This document shows, in pieces, positions 46,336 through 55,888 of a stretch of 64,000 nt of DNA; the stretch's first letter is position 1; each line of letters starts with the position of its first letter. The position numbers were made by a program, and so were the translations under genes. The notes beneath the pieces are model-generated. The model was not told the origin of the DNA, ran no database searches, and was given only the letters and a program-made list of their open reading frames with translations. Origin of the DNA: Phytohabitans sp036906915 (GTDB lineage: Bacteria > Actinomycetota > Actinomycetes > Mycobacteriales > Micromonosporaceae); the NCBI RefSeq assembly GCF_036906915.1, contig NZ_JBAKHX010000007.1, positions 62,001 to 126,000 of the forward strand. Direction: 5' to 3'.

Positions 46336-49206
46336 ATGCGCCCGCGCCGCTTGTGCGCTCTTGTACTGACCGCCGTCGCCATACCCGCCACGGTCGCCGT
46401 CGCGCCGACCGCGGCGATCGCCGCACCGACAGACCTCTTCATATCCGAATATGTCGAAGGATCGTCGAACAACAAGGCGATCGAGCTCTACAACGGCACG
46501 GGCGCCGCCGTCGACCTCGCGGCTGGCGGCTACCAGCTCCAGCTGTACTTCAACGGCGGCACCGCCCCGACGAACTTCGCGCTGACCGGCACGGTCGCCG
46601 ACGGCGACGCGTTCGTGTTCGCGCACTCGTCGGCCGCGCCGGCGATCCTGGCGCAGGCCGACCAGACCACCGGCTCCAGCCTCTTCAACGGCGACGACGC
46701 GGTGGTGTTCGCCAAGGGCGGCACGGTGGTCGACGCGATCGGCCAGGTGGGCGTCGACCCGGGCACCGAGTGGGGCACGGGCCTGACCAGCACAGCCGAC
46801 AACACACTGCGGCGCCTGCCGGCGATCAGCGCGGGCGACACCGAGCCGGGTGACGCGTTCGACCCGGCGACACAGTGGACCGGGCTGGCCTCCGACACAT
46901 TCGACGGCCTGGGCTCGCACACGACCGAGGGCGGTGACCAGCCAGCCGTCCTGGCCTGCGGCGGCACGCTCACCACCGAGGCGGGCACCGCGGCCACACG
47001 CTCCGTCACCGCGACCGATCCCGACGACACGGTCGTCGACCTCGCGGTCAGCGCGACCACGACCTCGATCTCCCGCACCTCCTTCACGCCCGCGACCACG
47101 ACCGGCGGCACAGCAACCGCGGTCGTCACGGCGGCGGGCGACCTGCCGGCGGGGTCCTACCCGGTAACCGTGACCTCGACCGACACCGACGGCACGACTG
47201 CGACCTGCACGTTCACCGTCGAGGTGACCACGGTGCGCACGGTGGGCGAGATCCAGGGCCAGACCCTCGACACCGAGCAGGGCAGAGCCGACCGCTCGCC
47301 ATTCGCCCCGGCGTCCGGCACCGGCACCAGCAGCTCGCTGTTCGACGTGCGCGGCGTCATCACGCAGCGCACCCTGGCCCGCAGCTCGTCCGGCGCCAAC
47401 CAGTACGGCTTCTTCCTGCAGAGCCGCGCCGGCACCGACGACGGCGATCCGACCACATCCGACGGCATCTTCGTGTTCATGGGCTCCTTCACGTCGCTGA
47501 TCGGCGGGTACGTGCCCGTCGTCGGCGACGAGGTGGTGCTGCGCGCGCGGGTCTCCGAGTTCTTCAACCTGACCCAGCTCTCCAGCGCCTCGCTCGTGCG
47601 CACGCTCGACACCGGCGTCACCGACGTGGTGGTCACCAACGCGACGCCGCCGGTCGACCTGGCGGCCGCCGACCGGTTCTGGGAGCGACACGAGGGCATG
47701 CAGATCCGGGTTCGAGCGGGCAGCGGCGCGGTGAGCGGGCGCGACGTCTTCGCCTCCACCGCAGACTCCGAGATCTGGCTGGTCGACCGCGACAGTGGCC
47801 TGCTGGACCGGCCAAACGAGTACGGCCGCCGGGTGTTCCGTGACCCGCACCCGCGCGACAACAACGTCAAGGAACTCTTCGACGACGGCAACGGCATGCG
47901 GATCATGCTGGGCAGCATGGGTGTCAAGTGGACCGCCCAGGACAACACCACGCTGCTGCCACCCGCGCACACCTTCGACACGTTGACCGCCGACGCCGTG
48001 GGTGGCCTCTACTTCTCGTTCGAGAAGTACGGGGTACAGGCGGCGAGCGCGGCCTTCGGCGGCGGCGCCGACCCGTCCGCCAACCACCCGCCGCAGCCCG
48101 CGCGGCGCGACCGGCAGTTCGCGGTGGCGACCTACAACGTGGAGAACCTGTACGACTACCGCGACGACCCGTTCGACGGATGCGACTTCACCGGCAACTC
48201 CGGCTGCACCGGGGTCAGCCCGCCGTTCGACTACGTGCCGGCGAGCGAGGCGGCGTACCAGGCGCAGCTCGGCAACCTCGCCGACCAGATCACGAACGAC
48301 CTGCACGCGCCCGACCTGATCCTCGTGCAGGAGGCCGAAGACCAGGACATCTGCTCAGTGTCCGGCGGTTCGCTGGCCTGCGGCGCGGTCGACAACGCGG
48401 ATGGGGCGCCCGACACGCTCCAGGAACTGGCGCTGCGGATCGCAAGTGACGGTGGACCGGCGTACACGGCGGCCTACGACCGCGACGGCGCCGACGACCG
48501 TGGCATCACGGCCGCGTTCCTCTTCCGCACCGACCGGGTCGCGCTTGCGGCGCCTACCGCCGACGACCCGGTCCTCGGCTCCGCCCCGACGGTGTCGTAC
48601 CGGGCAGCCGGTCTCGACTACAACGCCGACGTGCAGAACCCGAAGGCGCTCAACGCCGACCTGCCGTCTGATGTGGACACCTCGACCGGTGTCGACGGCT
48701 CCGACGTCTACACCCGGGCGCCGCAGGTCGGCAAGTTCATCCTGGACGGGCAGACCACCCTGTGGGCGGTGAGCAACCACTACTCGTCCACGCCGCAGGC
48801 GCGCGTCGGCCAGCGGCGGGAGCAGGCCGCGTACGGCGCTGCGATCGTGTCTGCCATCGGCTACGGAGCACGCGTCGTGTACGGCGGTGACCTGAACGTC
48901 TTCCCGCGCCCCGACGACCCGGTGCTGCCGGTCTCCGACCAGCTCGCGCCGCTGTACGACGCGGGCCTGCACAACCTGTGGGAGGACCTGGCCGCCGATG
49001 TGCCGAACTCGGCGTACTCGTACGTGTTCCAGGGCCAAGCGCAGACGCTTGACCACCTCTTCGTAACCGACGCGCTGTACGACCAGCTCGTGCAGATGCG
49101 GGCCGCGCACATCAACGCGGACTGGGCAGCCGACCACGACGGGGATGGCTCGCGCGGCTCCAGCGACCACGACCCGCAGGTGGCCCGCTTCCGCTCCCGC
49201 CCCTGA
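46336..49206 (+). CDS. Secreted ExeM/NucH-family endonuclease with lamin-tail domain
   Basis: A 956-residue extracellular protein. The signal peptide (about 1-29, CALVLTAVAIPATVAVAPTAAIAA) is followed by a lamin-tail domain (LTD; DLFISEYVEGSSNNKAIELYN), a region of Thr/Ala-rich strands (Ig-like), and a C-terminal endonuclease/exonuclease/phosphatase domain from about 590: VATYNVENLYDYRDDPFD (Asn/Glu), GGDLNVFP and SSDHDPQVARF with the catalytic Asp-His. It should degrade extracellular nucleic acids, e.g. biofilm DNA. ATG 46336 follows GGAGG (five-base spacer). Strong hairpin downstream. Confidence 0.92.
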   Translation: MRPRRLCALVLTAVAIPATVAVAPTAAIAAPTDLFISEYVEGSSNNKAIELYNGTGAAVDLAAGGYQLQLYFNGGTAPTNFALTGTVADGDAFVFAHSSAAPAILAQADQTTGSSLFNGDDAVVFAKGGTVVDAIGQVGVDPGTEWGTGLTSTADNTLRRLPAISAGDTEPGDAFDPATQWTGLASDTFDGLGSHTTEGGDQPAVLACGGTLTTEAGTAATRSVTATDPDDTVVDLAVSATTTSISRTSFTPATTTGGTATAVVTAAGDLPAGSYPVTVTSTDTDGTTATCTFTVEVTTVRTVGEIQGQTLDTEQGRADRSPFAPASGTGTSSSLFDVRGVITQRTLARSSSGANQYGFFLQSRAGTDDGDPTTSDGIFVFMGSFTSLIGGYVPVVGDEVVLRARVSEFFNLTQLSSASLVRTLDTGVTDVVVTNATPPVDLAAADRFWERHEGMQIRVRAGSGAVSGRDVFASTADSEIWLVDRDSGLLDRPNEYGRRVFRDPHPRDNNVKELFDDGNGMRIMLGSMGVKWTAQDNTTLLPPAHTFDTLTADAVGGLYFSFEKYGVQAASAAFGGGADPSANHPPQPARRDRQFAVATYNVENLYDYRDDPFDGCDFTGNSGCTGVSPPFDYVPASEAAYQAQLGNLADQITNDLHAPDLILVQEAEDQDICSVSGGSLACGAVDNADGAPDTLQELALRIASDGGPAYTAAYDRDGADDRGITAAFLFRTDRVALAAPTADDPVLGSAPTVSYRAAGLDYNADVQNPKALNADLPSDVDTSTGVDGSDVYTRAPQVGKFILDGQTTLWAVSNHYSSTPQARVGQRREQAAYGAAIVSAIGYGARVVYGGDLNVFPRPDDPVLPVSDQLAPLYDAGLHNLWEDLAADVPNSAYSYVFQGQAQTLDHLFVTDALYDQLVQMRAAHINADWAADHDGDGSRGSSDHDPQVARFRSRP

Positions 49207-49231
49207 TCGCTCCCTGATCTCTGATGCCCCC

Positions 49232-49269
49232 GCCGTGCCCCCGCCGGGAACGCGCGGCGGGGGCACGGC
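49232..49269 (+). terminator. Strong terminator after the nuclease gene
   Basis: GCCGTGCCCCCGCCG, eight-base loop, CGGCGGGGGCACGGC: 15-bp perfect stem 25 bases after the stop, followed by CCGATTT. Confidence 0.88.
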
Positions 49270-49278
49270 CCGATTTAC

Positions 49279-49788
49279 TTAGTAGGCGTCGAGGCCGTAG
49301 TCTCCCCCGCTCGGCGGCGGATCGTGGCGGTGCTGCTTGACGCGCACCTCCCACTGGCTCCGTCGCCGCATGGCGTCGCGCCGCGCACGGCTGCGGTGAA
49401 ACGTCTCCGGCGGGCGCGCGAGACCGTAGGTGTCGGCCCACCACTCACCCAGCCTCGGGTCGAGAATCGTGTCGAGATGCGACGGGTATCGCCGCTCGGC
49501 GCCGTCGCGCGTGTCGTCCCAGTCCTCCATCGGCGTCACGACGCGGCCATCCTGATCGACGACGGCCAGGAAGAGCCCGGCGGCGGCCAGAAGCCGCTCC
49601 AGCACGTCGACACTGGGCACCATGACGCCCGCCTCTACCTTGCCCACCGTCGACGGTGCGACCTTCGCGGACCGGGCCATCTGCCGCTGGCTCAGATCAG
49701 CGATCCGGCGGGCTCGCCGCACCAGGCCCGCCACCGGATACTGGCCCACGCGAAGCTCAGGTGGCGGCGGATCCAGCGCGGAAGGCAT
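49279..49788 (-). CDS. Helix-turn-helix (XRE-type) protein with C-terminal domain
   Basis: A 169-residue protein from ATG 49788. An XRE-type HTH lies near residues 20-75: LSQRQMARSAKVAPSTVGKVEAG, then VPSVDVLERLLAAAGL. The C-terminal part (about 80-169) is basic and charged with WWADTYGLARPPETFH and DAMRRRSQWEVRVKQHRH; it does not match a metallopeptidase or toxin-antitoxin motif that I can name. It may be a DNA-binding regulator; the target is not known. Its 3' end faces the nuclease terminator. Confidence 0.82.
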   Translation of the reverse strand: MPSALDPPPPELRVGQYPVAGLVRRARRIADLSQRQMARSAKVAPSTVGKVEAGVMVPSVDVLERLLAAAGLFLAVVDQDGRVVTPMEDWDDTRDGAERRYPSHLDTILDPRLGEWWADTYGLARPPETFHRSRARRDAMRRRSQWEVRVKQHRHDPPPSGGDYGLDAY

Positions 49789-49893
49789 GCGCTCAGGTTG
49801 CCAGCGGCTTCCACAGCCCTCAAGCAGCACTTGAGGGCTGTGGAAAAGGTTGTGGATAACCCAGCCTGGCCGGGCCCACCCATTGTTGTCACC

Positions 49894-49980
49894 GTGCTTT
49901 GCTCTGCTTCCCTAAAGGAAACACTCGTGGTCCGATATCCGGACGCCAGGTGTTTCCTCCGCGGAAGCAGAGCAAAGCAC
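49894..49980. repeat. 87-bp nested palindrome between hemB and the HTH gene
   Basis: GTGCTTTGCTCTGCTTCC (49894-49911) pairs perfectly with 49963-49980 (18 bp). Inside, AGGAAACAC (49916-49924) pairs with GTGTTTCCT (49950-49958), and GTCCG/CGGAC flank the tip. The element begins 58 bases after the hemB stop and could form a very stable hairpin, acting as operon terminator and perhaps being a mobile miniature element. Confidence 0.85.
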
Positions 49981-50038
49981 GTCGCAACCACACCATCGAC
50001 CCCGCCGGCTACACGCCGGCGAAGGTCAACGACGCGGG

Positions 50039-51022
50039 TCAGTAGCGGGCGCGCAACAAGCGGGCGGCCTCGACGGCCCAGTAGGTCAGGATGACCTGGG
50101 CGCCGGCCCGGCGGATCGACGTGAGGGTCTCCAGGATCGCCGCGTCGCGGTTCAGCCAGCCGTTGGCGGCGGCCGCCTCGACCATCGCGTACTCGCCGGA
50201 GATCTGGTAAGCCGCTACCGGGGTGTCGACCGCCTCGCGGACAGCGGAGACCACGTCGAGGTACGGCAGGGCCGGCTTGACCATCACGATGTCTGCGCCC
50301 TCGGCCACGTCGAGCGCCACCTCACGCAGCGCCTCGCGCAGGTTGGGCGGGTCCTGCTGGTAGGTGCGGCGGTCGCCCACCAGTGACGACTCCACGGCCT
50401 CCCGGAAGGGGCCGTAGAAAGCGGACGCGTACTTGACCGCGTACGCCAGGATCGCCACGTCGGCGTACCCGGCCGCGTCGAGCGCCCGCCGGACCACGCC
50501 GACCTGGCCGTCCATCATCCCGGACGGCCCCACGACACCGGCACCGGCGGCCGCCTGCGCCACGGCCATCTCCGCGTACGCGGCCAGCGTGGCGTCGTTG
50601 TCCACCGTCCCGTCGGGCGCGAGCAGGCCGCAGTGCCCGTGCGAGGTGAACTCGTCGAGGCACAGGTCGCTCATCACCACGGTGGCGTCGCCGACCTCCG
50701 CCACCACGTCCCGCAGAGCGGCGTTGAGGATGCCCTCAGGGTCGGTGCCGCCTGACCCGGTCGCATCCTTCCGGGCGGGCACGCCGAAGAGCATGATGCC
50801 GCCGACGCCTGCCTGTACGGCGTCGACCACCGCCTTGCGCAGCGAGTCGCGGGAGTGCTGCACGACGCCCGGCATCGTGCCGATCGGCCGAGGCTCGGCC
50901 AGCCCTTCCTTGACGAACATCGGCAGGATCAGCTCGGACGGCGCGACCTTGGTCTCTTCGACCAGCCGGCGCATCGCCGGGGTGCGGCGAAGGCGGCGCG
51001 GCCGTACATCGGGATACGACAT
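50039..51022 (-). CDS. hemB: Porphobilinogen synthase (ALAD)
   Basis: A 327-residue enzyme converting two 5-aminolevulinates to porphobilinogen. Conserved elements: RRTPAMRRLVEETKV, the metal-binding CLDEFTSHGHCGLL, ADVAILAYAVKYASAFYGPF (active-site Lys) and IVMVKPALPYLDV (Schiff-base Lys). ATG 51022. The last gene of the rex-hemA-C-D-B operon, 13 bases after the previous. Tetrapyrrole supply for heme, siroheme and cobalamin. Confidence 0.95.
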   Translation of the reverse strand: MSYPDVRPRRLRRTPAMRRLVEETKVAPSELILPMFVKEGLAEPRPIGTMPGVVQHSRDSLRKAVVDAVQAGVGGIMLFGVPARKDATGSGGTDPEGILNAALRDVVAEVGDATVVMSDLCLDEFTSHGHCGLLAPDGTVDNDATLAAYAEMAVAQAAAGAGVVGPSGMMDGQVGVVRRALDAAGYADVAILAYAVKYASAFYGPFREAVESSLVGDRRTYQQDPPNLREALREVALDVAEGADIVMVKPALPYLDVVSAVREAVDTPVAAYQISGEYAMVEAAAANGWLNRDAAILETLTSIRRAGAQVILTYWAVEAARLLRARY

Positions 51023-51035
51023 GGGCGAAGCCCCT

Positions 51036-52616
51036 TTAACGGAAGCGGAGTGCGGTCGGACCCTGGACCTTCGAGCCGCGGCGCTGCTTGGCCGGCATGG
51101 CGGCCAGCTTCTCGCGCAGCTCGACGGCGTACGTGGCCAGCGCCTCGACCAGGTCGGGCACCGAGGAGTGGCCGGGCTGGACGTCGACGCGCAGTCCGAA
51201 CTCGTTGGCTGTCTCGGCCGTCTTCGGGCCGATCACGGCGACCACGGTGCGGGCGTGCGGCTTGCCTGCGATACCGACCAGGTTACGCACGGTCGAGGAT
51301 GACGTGAAGAGCACCGCATCGAAGCCGCCCGATTTGATCGCGTCCCGGATCTCGGCGGGCGGCGGGGCCGCGCGCACGGTCCTGTACGCCGTGACGTCGT
51401 CGACCTCCCAGCCGCGCTCGATGAGCCCGGCGGCGAGCGTCTCGGTGGCGATGTCGGCGCGTGGCAGCAGCACCCGGCCGACCGGGTCGAGCACCTCGTC
51501 GTGCGGCGAGAACTCGGCCAGCAGGCCCTCGCTGGACTGCTCGCCCGCGGGGACCAGCTCCGGCTGGATGCCGAACGCGCGCACCGCGTCCGCGGTCGCC
51601 TCGCCGATACAGGCGATCTTGACGCCGCCGAAGTGACGGGCGTCCAGTCCGTGCTCGCCGAACTTCTCCCACACCGCGCGGACCGCGTTGACCGAGGTGA
51701 AGACCACCCAGGCGTACCGGCCGTCGACCAGGCCCTTGACCGCGCGCTCCATCTGGGCCGGCGTGCGCGGCGGCTCGACAGCGATGGTCGGCACCTCGCA
51801 GGGGATCGCGCCGTACGCCCGGAGCTGCTCGCTCATCACCCCGGCCTGCTCCTTGGTGCGCGGCACCAGCACCTTCCACCCGTACAGCGGACGGTTCTCC
51901 CACCAGCTCAGCTTGTCGCGGTGGGTGACGCCCACACCGAGGGTGAGCACGACCCGGCCGGTGAAGCCGAGCGCCGCCGCGACGAAGCTGTCGACGGTCG
52001 ACGTGGTGGTGTACTGCGTCTCGCCGGTGCCGTCGCCGGTCACGCCGACCGCCGTGGTGCCGTCGACTCCGGCCGCGAGCAGCCCGTCGCGGACGGCGGC
52101 CAGGTCGCCCGCGTCGACCGCCAACGCCAGCGAACCGCGGGCGATCGCGGTGGCGAGCGCCTCGAAGTCGAGCGCGGACACGTCGTCGACGTCGGCGGCG
52201 GTGCGCAGCCCGGGCAGTGGCACCCCGGCGTACGTGGACACGCCCTCGGCCTGGCTCACGCCGGGCACGACCTCGAAGTGCGCGGCCGTACGCGCGACCG
52301 CCTGCACCTCCTTGATCACCGCGTCGTGCCCGAACGGGTCGCCTGCGACGAGGTGCACCGCGTGCTGGCCGGACCGGGCCGCGGAGATCAGCACCTTGGC
52401 GACGTCGCCGGGTGCCCCCTCGGCCGGAGTGAACTGGGTGTCGTGCTTCGCCTCGGCACGGATCACGTCGAGCAGTGCCTCGGGGACGCTGCGGTCGTAG
52501 ATGACCTGGTCGGCATCGACCAGGGCGTCGTGCGCCCGGCGGGTCAGCAAGCCAGGGTCGCCGGGACCGGCCCCGACGAACGCGATGCGGCCTGCGGGCT
52601 TACGGGTGCGGGTCAT
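51036..52616 (-). CDS. cobA-hemD: Fused uroporphyrinogen-III methyltransferase / synthase
   Basis: A 526-residue bifunctional protein. The N-terminal SUMT-like half (about 10-245) begins RIAFVGAGPGDPGLLTRRA and contains GDPFGHDAV; the C-terminal HemD half (about 255-515) starts VLVPRTKEQAGVMSEQLRAYG and has CIGEATADAVRAFG and VIGPKTAETANEFG. It forms uroporphyrinogen III and methylates it toward siroheme/cobalamin. The start ATG 52616 overlaps the end of hemC (stop at 52600) by 17 bases, so translation is coupled. Confidence 0.94.
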   Translation of the reverse strand: MTRTRKPAGRIAFVGAGPGDPGLLTRRAHDALVDADQVIYDRSVPEALLDVIRAEAKHDTQFTPAEGAPGDVAKVLISAARSGQHAVHLVAGDPFGHDAVIKEVQAVARTAAHFEVVPGVSQAEGVSTYAGVPLPGLRTAADVDDVSALDFEALATAIARGSLALAVDAGDLAAVRDGLLAAGVDGTTAVGVTGDGTGETQYTTTSTVDSFVAAALGFTGRVVLTLGVGVTHRDKLSWWENRPLYGWKVLVPRTKEQAGVMSEQLRAYGAIPCEVPTIAVEPPRTPAQMERAVKGLVDGRYAWVVFTSVNAVRAVWEKFGEHGLDARHFGGVKIACIGEATADAVRAFGIQPELVPAGEQSSEGLLAEFSPHDEVLDPVGRVLLPRADIATETLAAGLIERGWEVDDVTAYRTVRAAPPPAEIRDAIKSGGFDAVLFTSSSTVRNLVGIAGKPHARTVVAVIGPKTAETANEFGLRVDVQPGHSSVPDLVEALATYAVELREKLAAMPAKQRRGSKVQGPTALRFR

Positions 52617-53525
52617 TCTGTGCTCCCAATAGGGTGTCGGCGCCGGCGTCGAGGAGATCGGCGGCCAGCTTTCGGCCGATCTCCACCGCGTCGGCGGGCG
52701 TACCGGTGCGCGACAGCCGGATGTCACGGGCGCCATCCGTGCTGATCACCGCACCGCGCAAGTAGATCTCCTCGCCGTCGTCACCCTCTGCGACTTCGGC
52801 GAAGGCGGCCACCGGGGCACTGCACCCGGCCTCCAGGGTGGCCAGCATCGATCGTTCCGCGATGACCGCGGCGCGAGTCGATGCGTGGTCGAGCCTCCCC
52901 AGCAGCTCGACCAGGTCATGGTCATCAGCCCGGCACTCCACTGCCAGCGCACCCTGTGCGGGGGCGGGCAGCATCAGCATCGGGTCGAGGGTCTCGGTGA
53001 TCTCACCGGTGCGGCCGAGGCGGGCGATGCCGGCACGGGCCAGCACCACGGCGTCGAGCTCGCCGTCGTACACCTTGCGCAGCCGGGTGTCGACGTTGCC
53101 GCGGATCGGCACCACCTCGAGCTGCAACCCGAGCGCATGGATCTGCGCGATCCGGCGCAGCGCGCCGGTGCCGATCCGGGCGCCGGGCGGCAGCTCCGCG
53201 AGCGTGCGGCCACCGCCGGCCACGAGCGCGTCGCGCGGGTCTTCGCGAGGGGGTACCGCCGCTACGCACAGCCCGTCCTGTGGCGCGGTGGGCAGGTCCT
53301 TGTACGAGTGGACGGCGAAGTCGATCTCCTTGGCGACCAGCGCGTCTCGCAGGGCGGAGACGAAGACGCCGACGCCGAGCCGCTGCACGGGCGCCGAGGA
53401 GCGGTCGCCGGGCGTGACGATCTCGACGAGCTGCACGTCGCGGCCCGTTGCGGCGCGCACCGCGTCGGCGACGTGCTGAGACTGGGCCAGAGCCAGCGCG
53501 CTGCCGCGCGTGCCGAGCCGGAGGG

Positions 53526-53529
<4 letters not shown>
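52600..53529 (-). CDS. hemC: Hydroxymethylbilane synthase (porphobilinogen deaminase)
   Basis: A 309-residue enzyme. The catalytic features are RLGTRGSALALAQSQHVADA, the pyrromethane Cys in TLEAGCSAPVAAFAE, and substrate-binding VHSYKDLPTAPQDG, VPIRGNVDTRLRKV. GTG 53529 overlaps the hemA TGA (GTGA). It joins four porphobilinogens into hydroxymethylbilane. Position in the operon and motifs leave little doubt. Confidence 0.95.
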
Positions 53530-54881
<1,352 letters not shown>

Positions 54882-54933
54882 GCGGGGCCCCCGCGGAGGT
54901 GCGGAGCGGAGCACAGCAGCTTCGTGGGGTGCT

Positions 54934-55665
54934 TCATGAACCGACCGCCTCCTCGGTGCCTGTCGCCGCGAGCCCGCCCGGCAGCGCGGTGAGGCCGCCA
55001 GCCGCCGGCAGCGCTATCAGCGACGCCTTGCGGTGCTCGTGGAACGAGAGTATTTGCAGCTCGATGGCCAGGTCGACCTTCCGCACGTCGACACCGTCCG
55101 GTACCGAGAGTACGCAGGGAGCGAAGTTGAGGATGCTCGTCACGCCGGCGGCGACCAGGCGATCGGCGACACTCTGCGCGGCCGTGGCCGGGGTGGCGAT
55201 CACCCCGATCGCGATCGACTCGGCCTCGGCGATCTCCGGCAGCTCCTCGATGTGCCGCACTACCAGGCCATTGATGTGCTCGCCGACCCGGGCGGGGTCG
55301 GCGTCGAAGAGGGCCGCTATGCGGAACCCGCGGCTGCCGAAGCCCGCGTATCCCGCCAGAGCGTGACCAAGATTACCCACGCCGACCAGGGCGACCGCCC
55401 TGCGGTGAGTGAGCCCCAGCACGTACTCGATCTGATCGATGAGGAGCGCGACGTCGTAGCCCACTCCGCGCGTGCCGTAGGAACCGAGGTGCGACAGGTC
55501 CTTGCGGAGCTTGGCCGAGTTGACTCCGGCGGCGCCCGCAAGGGCCTCGCTGGATACCGTGTCGTTACCAGACTCCGCGAGATGATGCAGTGCACGCAGG
55601 TACTCGGGGAGCCGGGCGACCGTCGCTTCCGGAAGATCCGGGAGGGCAGGGACCTGCTGGCTCAT
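54934..55665 (-). CDS. rex: Redox-sensing transcriptional repressor Rex
   Basis: A 243-residue NADH/NAD+-sensing repressor. The N-terminal winged helix has ATVARLPEYLRALHHLAESG and SEALAGAAGVNSAKLRKDLSHLGSYGTRGVGYD (recognition in NSAKLRKDLSHLG); the Rossmann core has LVGVGNLGHALAGYAGFGS; the domain-swapped C-terminal helix ends the protein. ATG 55665, preceded by GGAG. A Rex operator lies at 55751-55768, upstream. As in Streptomyces coelicolor (rex-hemACD), it regulates itself and the hem operon with respiration-linked redox. Confidence 0.95.
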   Translation of the reverse strand: MSQQVPALPDLPEATVARLPEYLRALHHLAESGNDTVSSEALAGAAGVNSAKLRKDLSHLGSYGTRGVGYDVALLIDQIEYVLGLTHRRAVALVGVGNLGHALAGYAGFGSRGFRIAALFDADPARVGEHINGLVVRHIEELPEIAEAESIAIGVIATPATAAQSVADRLVAAGVTSILNFAPCVLSVPDGVDVRKVDLAIELQILSFHEHRKASLIALPAAGGLTALPGGLAATGTEEAVGS

Positions 55666-55750
55666 GTTTCTCCGTGCTCGTGGGGGCCCCACTGTCGACA
55701 ACCGGGGCCGGTTGTGCTAGCAGAGCGCTACGGGTAAACAGAGTAGGCGC

Positions 55751-55768
55751 TTGTGAAGTCGTGCACAA
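55751..55768. promoter_or_regulatory. ROP: Rex operator (ROP)
   Basis: TTGTGAA-GTCG-TGCACAA has the two Rex half sites (TTGTGAA, and TTCACAA with one change) at the exact N4 spacing of the Streptomyces ROP. It lies 86 bp before the rex ATG and likely overlaps its promoter. Confidence 0.8.
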
Positions 55769-55831
55769 ATCGCGATCTTGATCTATCGCCCGTTCGCGAT
55801 CGACTCACCGTCGGAAGCAGATCGACTCCGA

Positions 55832-55847
55832 GTAGGGCCAGCCCTAC
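55832..55847. promoter_or_regulatory. Perfect palindrome before the two-component operon
   Basis: GTAGGGC-CA-GCCCTAC is a perfect 7+2+7 dyad, 41 bp before the histidine kinase ATG at 55889. Such sites are often bound by the adjacent LuxR-type response regulator or by a linked repressor. Confidence 0.55.
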
Positions 55848-55888
55848 CGTGAAAAGGCCAGCCGACGGGATGGGAGTGCACCACGCCG

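Noticed and set aside
44167..48306. A 1379-codon open frame on the minus strand opposite the GNAT and nuclease genes
   Set aside because: It is antisense to two well-supported plus-strand genes with conserved motifs, has no recognisable domain, and is an artefact of high-GC third-position bias.
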